This document shows positions 47,027-53,426 of a stretch of 64,000 nt of DNA, in pieces. Location of the stretch: the NCBI RefSeq assembly GCF_000820845.2, contig NZ_CBXV010000001.1, positions 124,001 through 188,000 on the forward strand, read 5' to 3'. The notes below the pieces were generated by a model. That model was not told where the DNA came from, did no database searches, and was given only the letters and a program-made list of their open reading frames with translations. Within the stretch, counting starts at the first letter, position 1; the number at the start of each line of letters is the position of its first letter. The translations under genes and the position numbers were made by a program. This stretch comes from Pyrinomonas methylaliphatogenes (lineage in GTDB: Bacteria > Acidobacteriota > Blastocatellia > Pyrinomonadales > Pyrinomonadaceae).

Positions 47027-47427
47027 ACGGTCGCAGATGAAGCGAGACGCAGTTTGCTCTCGACGTAATCAACTATCGTTCGCACGGTCAACAGATCGTT
47101 CACGAGTTCTTCAACGTTCTGCCCGACGGTGAGTTGCGATAGATCGGTGAAATTAAAGCGATCCCGAAGCGCCGCTACACCGGCTTCCGTCAACTTTCCG
47201 CCCTGGACCAGTTGCGGATCGCGTAACATCTCTTGCGGGAAGAGTTCGCCGCGAGCGACCTCGATCCCGAAGGTCTTCTCCAGACGGAAAATGATGTCGA
47301 GAAAATCTATCGATTCGGCTTCGAGATCGCCGACGAGGGAAGTCTCCGGTTTGATTTCAGCTCGGCTGACGCCGAGCGCCTGAACGAGTACATCGGCGAC
47401 CTTTTCATGAATCTCTTCGCGCGTCAT
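47023..47427 (-). CDS. Acyl carrier protein, extended form
   Basis: 134 residues, longer than the usual 75-90. The phosphopantetheine site is S39 in GDLEAESIDFLDIIFRLEKTFGI; the usual DSL is ESI here. About 45 residues (70-115) are inserted between the helix after the serine and the terminal helix (TVRTIVDYVESKL). The inserted region (GKLTEAGVAALRDRF) looks helical. It carries the growing chain for the operon's ketosynthases and dehydratases. It overlaps both neighbours by four bases. Confidence 0.9.
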   Translation of the reverse strand: MTREEIHEKVADVLVQALGVSRAEIKPETSLVGDLEAESIDFLDIIFRLEKTFGIEVARGELFPQEMLRDPQLVQGGKLTEAGVAALRDRFNFTDLSQLTVGQNVEELVNDLLTVRTIVDYVESKLRLASSATV

Positions 47428-47861
47428 CGTTGCACCTCGATTGACCGATTTGAATCTCCTCTCCGCTGCACGCCCTCGCTCGCCGCATCTCGCAAACGAA
47501 ACCGAGCGCGCATGCAGCGTTCGTTTGCGACCATACCTTGAGCTTCGAAGTCAGCCGCGCCGTCGCTCAACCCTTTCAAGATCACGCGCGCGATGAAGGT
47601 CTCTCCCGGCTCGACGCGGCGCGTGATGCGTAACTGCTCGATCCGTTCGAGGTAAGATGAGAAAGCTCGTTCTCCTTCGTGGCATAAAGCGCGCCACAGA
47701 GCCGATGCCGCTTGCGCCGCCGCTTCGAGCATCAGCGCACCGGGAAGCGTTGGCCAAGCGGGGAAATGATCGGCCAAGTAATCGGCTTCGCCGCTGACGT
47801 GCAGGCGCGCTTCAGCCATCCACTTGGCCGGATCTACTGAGATCTCATCGGCCCATTTCAT
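47424..47861 (-). CDS. 3-hydroxyacyl-ACP dehydratase (first), operon's first gene
   Basis: 145 residues, hot-dog fold. Catalytic H32 and E46 are in DHFPAWPTLPGALMLEAAAQAA, a clear FabZ/FabA-type signature. It dehydrates 3-hydroxyacyl-ACP to enoyl-ACP. Being the first gene after a non-coding region, it marks the 5' end of the minus-strand operon running down to about 29 kb. The ribosome binding site is weak (GAAG before ATG). Confidence 0.9.
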   Translation of the reverse strand: MKWADEISVDPAKWMAEARLHVSGEADYLADHFPAWPTLPGALMLEAAAQAASALWRALCHEGERAFSSYLERIEQLRITRRVEPGETFIARVILKGLSDGAADFEAQGMVANERCMRARFRLRDAASEGVQRRGDSNRSIEVQR

Positions 47862-48049
47862 CTTCAGATCGAGCGTTTGGTAGATAGCAAACGTCGCGCC
47901 ACGCGCTGTGAGGGCGAGGATCAGATCGTCATTGGGCCGTCATTCCGCTTGAGTGGCGGAGCAGGCCCGCGAGAGGTCGAAGCATCGTTGTGTGGCTTTT
48001 TGTCCCGTCGTGTGGCCGCCTGGGACATGCGGGCTAAAATGAAAAAAGT

Positions 48050-48078
48050 TTAATCCAATCTTCATCCTTTCTTCATGC
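48050..48078 (+). promoter_or_regulatory. Triple direct repeat, probable response-regulator operator
   Basis: Heptamers TTAATCC (48050), TTCATCC (48061) and TTCATGC (48072) start exactly 11 bp apart, one helical turn, the arrangement bound by tandem OmpR/PhoB-type regulators. A -10-like TATCTT starts at 48088, 9 bp after the third heptamer, which would overlap the -35 position. The same layout occurs before the efflux genes at 50560. Confidence 0.6.
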
Positions 48079-48087
48079 GTTTCGGGG

Positions 48088-48093
48088 TATCTT
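48088..48093 (+). promoter_or_regulatory. Candidate -10 hexamer of the response-regulator operon
   Basis: TATCTT placed 16 bp downstream of the first base of the third operator repeat, with no good -35. This is as expected for a class II activator-dependent promoter. Confidence 0.4.
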
Positions 48094-48099
48094 CCTTCG

Positions 48100-48317
48100 C
48101 GTCAGGTGTTGCTGGTTCTCAACGGCGCTTCAGCCGAAGCGAGCGAGAGGTGCGCAGCACACAGGTCTCGCATGAATCACGTGAGGTGCCATGGCTGTTA
48201 GGGGCAAGTCATGTGGCTGAACGTGATCGAACCAAGCGGTCGCAGAGGATGATCGCACCTTTGGGGGCACGGATGGGCACGACCTTTGCTTTACCGTTCG
48301 TGCCCCATTTTTTATTT
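48100..48317 (+). ncRNA. Structured 5' leader / possible riboswitch or attenuator
   Basis: If transcription starts just after 48093, the leader is about 230 nt. By eye it has a hairpin with CGCTTC/GAAGCG (48126-48131, 48136-48141), one with GCGAGA/TCTCGC (48143-48148, 48166-48171) and one with ATCACGT/ACGTGAT (48176-48182, 48221-48227). A crossing pair AGGTGC/GCACCT (48184-48189, 48255-48260) could form a pseudoknot. It ends in an intrinsic terminator. It matches no riboswitch class I can recognise. Confidence 0.4.
48275..48317 (+). terminator. Intrinsic terminator/attenuator before the response-regulator gene
   Basis: GGGCACGA (48275-48282) pairs with TCGTGCCC (48298-48305), followed directly by CATTTTTTATTT. 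The start codon is only 17 nt further on, so this acts on the leader and not on a separate gene. A second copy, GGGGCACG at 48264-48271, could pair with the same right arm, which offers an alternative fold. Confidence 0.65.
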
Positions 48318-48334
48318 CGTTCGGTCAGGATGCG

Positions 48335-49009
48335 ATGCGCATTCTCGTGGTAGAAGACGAGCCGAAGGTGGCGAGCTTCATCAAGCGCGGATTGGAGCAG
48401 GCGCAGAACGTCGTTGACATCGCGTCAACGGCTGCCGAGGCCGATTATCTCGTCTCCGTTCAGGATTACGACTTGTTGATCCTCGATTGCATGTTGCCCG
48501 ACGAAGATGGGCGTAAGCTCTGCCGTCGTTTGCGCGCGCGCGGCGTCGATCTTCCGGTCCTGATTTTGACGGCGAAGGATTCGACTGCCGACAAAGTGCT
48601 TGGGCTCGATAGCGGCGCGGACGACTATTTAACCAAGCCCTTCGATTTTACGGAGCTTCTGGCGCGCGTGCGCGCGCTCGGGCGGCGGCGCGGGCGCCCG
48701 CTTTTGCAGCCGATCGCGATAGCCGATCTGACGATCGATCCCGTCACGCGGCGCGTCACGCGCGGCGGCCAGGTCATCGCGCTGACCCCCAAAGAGTACG
48801 CGCTGCTCGAACTGCTGGCGCGGCGCGTCGGGCAGGTAGTCACCCGCGCCGAGATCATCGAACAGGTTTGGGACATGCATTTCGATCCGACGAGCAACAT
48901 CGTCGATGTGATGATCAAGATGTTGCGTGACAAGATAGATCGTCGGTTCGAACCGAAGCTCATTCAAACTGTGCGCGGCGCCGGATACATGATCGAAGAT
49001 CCGAGTTAA
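48335..49009 (+). CDS. OmpR-family response regulator (CusR/CopR-like)
   Basis: 224 residues. The receiver domain has the acidic pair in VVEDEP, phospho-acceptor D51 (LILDCMLPDEDG) and the LTAKD lysine. The C-terminal winged helix (about 125-222; LTPKEYALLELLARRVGQVVTRAEIIEQVW) is of the OmpR type. It is followed after 18 bp by its kinase and then by a metal efflux system, so metal-responsive activation is inferred. The start ATG follows TCAGGATGCG. The triple-repeat operator upstream suggests autoregulation. Confidence 0.94.
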   Translation: MRILVVEDEPKVASFIKRGLEQAQNVVDIASTAAEADYLVSVQDYDLLILDCMLPDEDGRKLCRRLRARGVDLPVLILTAKDSTADKVLGLDSGADDYLTKPFDFTELLARVRALGRRRGRPLLQPIAIADLTIDPVTRRVTRGGQVIALTPKEYALLELLARRVGQVVTRAEIIEQVWDMHFDPTSNIVDVMIKMLRDKIDRRFEPKLIQTVRGAGYMIEDPS

Positions 49010-49027
49010 ACGGGCGTCCGAGAGGTT

Positions 49028-50581
49028 ATGCCGCTCTCTTTCCGCTCTCGTTTGACGGCTTGGTACATCGCCGTGCTCGCCACGTTGCTGGCGGGTGCCG
49101 CAACGCTCATCATCCTCATCTTGCAAGGCATGGCCGAGCGACGGCTCGACGCCACGCTTTGGGTGTTAGGTGCGACTGAAGCGGAAGGCGTCGTTGCGCG
49201 GTTGCGTGACCGTGGTTTGCGCGCTCCCGATGATGCGACGGTCAGCGACATAGATTACCGCATGCTTCCCGGTTACGGCGCTTTTCGTATCCAGAAGTAT
49301 GTCACGGTTGTCAATCGCGAAGGCCGCATCGTCGATTTCTCGATCAACCTGCCGAAGCCTCTGCCGATCAGCGATGAGTTGGTGCGACGGGCGATGCGCG
49401 GCGAGATCGGCTATCAGACGGCGGATGTCCCTGACGTTGGGCGTTTGCGCATGATCTATATCCCTGTCTTGCGCCCGCAGTTCGAGCCGTTCGTCGTCAT
49501 CGTCGCCGTCCCGACCGAATTCGTCGGGGCCGAAATAGGTACGCTCTCGCGTCGAATCGCGGCGATCATCATCGCCGTGCTCGTCTTGGCTGGAGTGAGC
49601 GGCTTGCTTCTGGCGCGGCGGGCGCTGCGTCCGATTAGCGAGATCTCGCTTGCCGTGCAGCGCCTCACCGAACGCAATTTACATGAGCGGCTGCCTGAAC
49701 CGAGGACCGGCGACGAGATAGACGAACTGGTCAAGGTGTTCAATCAACTGCTCGCGCGCCTCGATCATGCTTTCGATGCGCAACGTCGCTTCACTGCCGA
49801 TGCTTCCCATGAACTTTGCACCCCTCTTACCGTCTTGAAGGGCGAGACGGAAGTTGCTCTGCTCGAACGGCGCACGCCGGAAGAATATGAGGCTCTCCTG
49901 CGGAGCAACCTCGAAGAGATCGAGCGCCTCTCGCGGTTGGCGGCCAACTTGCTGTTGCTCGCTCGTTCTGATGCCGGAGAGCAGCAGATCGTCAAAGATC
50001 TGATTGTTCTCAACGACCTGATCGCCGAGGCGTGTGCGCGCCTTTCGCCGCTCGCCAAAGAACGCGAGATCGAAGTTTACGTCAACGCCCCGCAGCTTAT
50101 CCTGCTCGAAGGAGATCGTCTCGCGCTCGAACATGTGATCATGAACCTGCTGAGCAATGCGCTGCGCTATACGCCGCGCGGCGGGCAGGTTTCGATCGAG
50201 GCGGCTTTGACGGCGGATGGTTTTGCGCGGCTCGACGTATGCGATACGGGGATCGGCATCCCCCCTGAAGCTCTGCCGCATATCTTCGAAAGGTTCTACC
50301 GCGCCGACAACGCGCGCGCCCGCGAACCTCAGGGCTCCGGATTGGGACTGGCGATCTGCCAAGCGATCGCTAAAGCCCACGGCGGGAGGATCGAGGTCGA
50401 AAGCGAGTTAGGTAAGGGGTCGCGTTTCACGCTCTTCATCCCACTGGCACCGGCTCTTCACTCAGCGCAAACCCATGAGGGGAAGGGATGCGCTTCGGTG
50501 TGTGCGGCGCAAGAGGAACGGATCGCTGAATCGCCGGCGCGCCGATGGATGAAAGTTTTTTCATCTCTTCTTCATCTTTGA
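49028..50581 (+). CDS. Sensor histidine kinase, heavy-metal type
   Basis: 517 residues. Membrane segments at about 10-33 and 175-197 enclose a periplasmic sensor of about 140 residues. A HAMP linker (198-255) follows. The phospho-histidine is H261 in DASHELCTPLTVL, where the usual HELRTPL Arg is Cys. The ATP domain has NLLSNALRYTPRGG, DTGIGIP and GSGLGLAICQAIAKAHGG. It should detect periplasmic metal and phosphorylate the adjacent regulator. The last 40 residues after the kinase domain are non-conserved, and the triple-repeat operator of the next operon overlaps the 3' end of the gene. Confidence 0.93.
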   Translation: MPLSFRSRLTAWYIAVLATLLAGAATLIILILQGMAERRLDATLWVLGATEAEGVVARLRDRGLRAPDDATVSDIDYRMLPGYGAFRIQKYVTVVNREGRIVDFSINLPKPLPISDELVRRAMRGEIGYQTADVPDVGRLRMIYIPVLRPQFEPFVVIVAVPTEFVGAEIGTLSRRIAAIIIAVLVLAGVSGLLLARRALRPISEISLAVQRLTERNLHERLPEPRTGDEIDELVKVFNQLLARLDHAFDAQRRFTADASHELCTPLTVLKGETEVALLERRTPEEYEALLRSNLEEIERLSRLAANLLLLARSDAGEQQIVKDLIVLNDLIAEACARLSPLAKEREIEVYVNAPQLILLEGDRLALEHVIMNLLSNALRYTPRGGQVSIEAALTADGFARLDVCDTGIGIPPEALPHIFERFYRADNARAREPQGSGLGLAICQAIAKAHGGRIEVESELGKGSRFTLFIPLAPALHSAQTHEGKGCASVCAAQEERIAESPARRWMKVFSSLLHL

Positions 50582-50588
50582 CTCATCT
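50560..50588 (+). promoter_or_regulatory. Triple direct repeat, operator of the efflux operon
   Basis: Heptamers TTCATCT (50560), TTCATCT (50571) and CTCATCT (50582) start 11 bp apart. They match in phase and sequence the repeats at 48050-48078. A -10-like TAAACT begins at 50598, again 16 bp after the start of the third repeat. Confidence 0.65.
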
Positions 50589-50597
50589 TCAGCCGGT

Positions 50598-50603
50598 TAA
50601 ACT
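50598..50603 (+). promoter_or_regulatory. Candidate -10 hexamer of the efflux operon
   Basis: TAAACT at the same distance from the third operator repeat as TATCTT in the regulator promoter, about 60 bp upstream of the channel gene. Confidence 0.4.
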
Positions 50604-50656
50604 GAAAAACTTAACTGAGCGGCATTAGCGCGAAGCTTGGATTTTCGGGGCAGCGT

Positions 50657-52033
50657 GTGGGTCAGAAGATGCGTTCTGCGAGCGGAAAGGGAGAGTTTGC
50701 GTCTCGGGACGCCAGGTTCTGCTTTTGCGTGTTGATGGTTCTCTTCCTTGAGATGGGGGCTGCCGCGCAGTCAGTGCCGACGAAATTATCGCTTGCGGCG
50801 GCGACCGATCTGTTGATGAAAAGGAATCTGGCCGTACTGGCGGCGCGATATAACGTCGATGCCGTGCGCGCGCAACGCATCGCGGCTGGGTTGCGCCCCA
50901 ACCCGACGCTCAGCGTCAGCGCGACGCAATTGACCATCCCGCGCCTATTCGCGAATCCATCGCTCGCTCTCAGGACGGGCGATAACGTCGCGGCGAATTC
51001 GACCTATACGGTCGAAGTGGACCAGTTGATTGAGCGGGGGAATAAACGCGGATTGCGCGTCGCACAAGCCGAACTGAATGTCCGGGTCGCCGAAGCGCAA
51101 CTAAGAGATGCTTTGCGTCAACAACTTTTCCAACTTCGGCAAGCTTTCTTTAGCGCCGTCCTCGCGCGCGAGAATCTGCGCGTCGCGCGTGAGAACCTCG
51201 CGCACTTCGAGCGGACGGAGCAGATCCTACAGGCGCAGTACAGGGAAGGGTACACGGCGGGCGTTGATCTGCGGAGAATCGAGATTCAGAAATTTGAGTT
51301 GGAGCATGAAGCGGCGACCGCTGAACAGGGCTATCAACAAGCTGTGCGCGATGTTCTGAACCTGATCGGCGTCGGAGATGCGCCATCGAATGCTAGCGTG
51401 CAATTGACCGGCGGGCAGTCGGCGAACGATGCGGATTTGCAGATCATTGATGGAGATCTCGATGTCATCCCGGTGCTTCTGTGGATAGACGATCTTCGCC
51501 AGATGGCGCTCGCCAACCGGCCCGATGTACAAGCGGCGCGTCTTGCCGTCGATGCCGCCAAGATCGGGGTGCAATTGGCCGCCGCCCAGCGCGTGCGCGA
51601 TGTGACGATCGGAGGGCAATATGCGCGCAACGGGAGCGATAACACCGTCGGCATAGTTTTGAGCGTCCCGCTAAAGGTTGGTCCGCGTGCGCAAGCGGCC
51701 ATCGAACAAGCGACGGCACTCGAACTGCAGGCGGAAGCGCAGTTGAGGCAAGCTGAAACGCAAGCTCTGACCGATGTTGAAAAGGCTTTCATCGCCTACC
51801 GCACGAGCCGCGATCGTTTGCGCGCTTTCAGCAGCGATGTTCTGCGTGCTGCCGAAGATGTCCGGCGGACGGAAGAGATAGCTTATCGCGAAGGTGCGAA
51901 GGGCTTGCTCGATTTCCTCGACGCGCAACGCGCCTACAATCAGGTTCGCCTCGATTACAACCAAGCGCGCTACGATTTCCTGATGAGCCTCTATCAACTC
52001 GAGTATGCGACCGGAACTTCGATCGTGAAGTAG
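50657..52033 (+). CDS. TolC/CzcC-family outer-membrane efflux channel
   Basis: 458 residues from a GTG at 50657 (ATG at 50669 also possible). A signal peptide (CVLMVLFLEMGAAAQS) is followed by two repeats of the outer-membrane efflux domain, rich in coiled coil (RVAEAQLRDALRQQLFQLRQAFFSAVLARENLRVARENL; KGLLDFLDAQRAYNQVRLDYNQARYDFLMSLYQLEYATG). It forms the trimeric outer-membrane duct of the RND pump encoded downstream, 15 bp before the adaptor. Confidence 0.92.
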   Translation: MGQKMRSASGKGEFASRDARFCFCVLMVLFLEMGAAAQSVPTKLSLAAATDLLMKRNLAVLAARYNVDAVRAQRIAAGLRPNPTLSVSATQLTIPRLFANPSLALRTGDNVAANSTYTVEVDQLIERGNKRGLRVAQAELNVRVAEAQLRDALRQQLFQLRQAFFSAVLARENLRVARENLAHFERTEQILQAQYREGYTAGVDLRRIEIQKFELEHEAATAEQGYQQAVRDVLNLIGVGDAPSNASVQLTGGQSANDADLQIIDGDLDVIPVLLWIDDLRQMALANRPDVQAARLAVDAAKIGVQLAAAQRVRDVTIGGQYARNGSDNTVGIVLSVPLKVGPRAQAAIEQATALELQAEAQLRQAETQALTDVEKAFIAYRTSRDRLRAFSSDVLRAAEDVRRTEEIAYREGAKGLLDFLDAQRAYNQVRLDYNQARYDFLMSLYQLEYATGTSIVK

Positions 52034-52048
52034 AAGATTCGGCGAGGT

Positions 52049-53368
52049 ATGGATATGAGCCAAGGCGTGATCGAACCGGAAGTGGAACGCGAGGCCCCCT
52101 TCGATCAGGAGGAGCGGCGGGACATCGCAGATACAGGGCGAAAGCGGGCGAGAAAACGCCGTGCGATGAAGTTGATAGGATCGCTGGCGCTCTTTTTGCT
52201 GTTACTCGCGATCACATGGTCGGTGTTGCACCGGCGACCGGCGGCCAGGGAGCGAGCGACAGAGAAGGTCGAGGTGGGGCCGGCTTCAACGGTCAAACTC
52301 GCGCCGGCCCAACTGGCAAACGTCGCGACGGAGATCGTCTTGCGGCGGAGCATGTCACAAGAGATCACCACGCCGGGCAAAGTCGCCATCCGGCGGATGA
52401 CGCCGGTCTTCTCGCAATTTTCCGGTCGCCTCGTTCAACTGAGGGCTGAGATCGGCGATCACGTGCGAGTTGGGCGAGTGCTTGGCGTGATCGACTCGCC
52501 CGACATCATCGGGCTGGAATCCGATTATCAACAGGCGTTCGCTTCGCTTTCGACGGCGCGCACTTCGTTCGATCTGGCGCGCCGGACTAGGGAACGGGCC
52601 GAGCGGCTTGCGAACGTCGATGCCATTCCGAAGCGCGAACTGCAGCAAGCGCAAGCTGACGAAGCGCGCGCCGCGGACGATTTAAGGCGCGCGCAGGCGG
52701 CGCTCATCGCTGCGCGCGAACGGTTGCGGAACGCTGGCGTAAGCGAGGCGGAGATCGAGCGTCTCGAATCAGGAGCGCGCGCGGTGTCGCGGCTCGTCCC
52801 GCTCGTCGCTCCGATCAACGGAGTCATCATCGAAAGGCACGTCGGACTGGGCCAGATGGTTCAATCAAACGGCGGCGATCCGCTCTTCATGATCGCCGAT
52901 CTATCGTCCGTTTGGGTCAACGCCGATATCTATGAGGATCAGCTAACCTACGTGCGCGTCGGGTCTCCGCTCAAGATCAAAGCCGCGGCCTATCCGGATC
53001 GCATCTTCAACGCGCGCGTCGATCAAATCGGTAGCGTCGTGGACCCCGAAAAGCACACGATCCCGCTCCGCTGCGTCGTCGCTAATCCGGGCGAGTTGTT
53101 GAAGCCGGGGATGTTCGTGACGGTCATCCTGCGCACGGCGACGTTGGAGGACGTTCTGACTGTGCCGAACACAGCGATCGTGACAGAGGGCGAGCGCCAC
53201 ATCGTCTTCGTCGAGACTTCGCCCGGCGAATTCGTCAGACGCGAAGTTCAAGTGGGCGAGGAACGAGAAGGGAGAGTGATCATCAGATCCGGTTTGCGCG
53301 AAGGGGAGCGCGTCGTCACCAACGGCAGCTTGCTGCTCGATGCCGAAAGGCGAATGGAGGGGAGTTGA
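52049..53368 (+). CDS. Periplasmic adaptor of metal RND efflux (CzcB/CusB-like)
   Basis: 439 residues. A cytoplasmic tail of about 30 residues and one membrane anchor (LIGSLALFLLLLAITWSVLH) come first. A barrel-sandwich domain (FSGRLVQLRAEIGDHVRVGRVLGVIDSPDI), a long alpha-hairpin (about 150-235), a beta-barrel (YEDQLTYVRVGSPLKIKAAAYPDR) and a membrane-proximal domain follow. The adaptor bridges pump and channel. A second ATG at 52055 has better spacing to GAGG and may be the true start. I see no Met- or His-rich metal-binding N-terminus. Confidence 0.92.
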   Translation: MDMSQGVIEPEVEREAPFDQEERRDIADTGRKRARKRRAMKLIGSLALFLLLLAITWSVLHRRPAARERATEKVEVGPASTVKLAPAQLANVATEIVLRRSMSQEITTPGKVAIRRMTPVFSQFSGRLVQLRAEIGDHVRVGRVLGVIDSPDIIGLESDYQQAFASLSTARTSFDLARRTRERAERLANVDAIPKRELQQAQADEARAADDLRRAQAALIAARERLRNAGVSEAEIERLESGARAVSRLVPLVAPINGVIIERHVGLGQMVQSNGGDPLFMIADLSSVWVNADIYEDQLTYVRVGSPLKIKAAAYPDRIFNARVDQIGSVVDPEKHTIPLRCVVANPGELLKPGMFVTVILRTATLEDVLTVPNTAIVTEGERHIVFVETSPGEFVRREVQVGEEREGRVIIRSGLREGERVVTNGSLLLDAERRMEGS

Positions 53369-53426
53369 GACGCGGGTCGCGGACTTGCGCGTTTGCGAGG
53401 ATGTGATCGGTTGAGGTGAGCGAAAC

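Larger units (their letters stand above)
47862..48334. other. Divergent regulatory region: biosynthetic operon (-) and metal-response operon (+)
   Basis: 473 bp without a protein gene. The left half (47862-48045) should contain the promoter of the biosynthetic operon; it has an inverted repeat TGTCCC / GGGACA (about 48000-48026) but no consensus hexamers I would defend. The right half holds the tandem regulator site, a -10-like hexamer and a leader RNA with terminator, described separately. Confidence 0.6.

Noticed and set aside
48000-48026. TGTCCC/GGGACA hairpin as a terminator
   Set aside because: There is no U-run after the stem on the plus strand and on the minus strand only a purine-rich tail follows.
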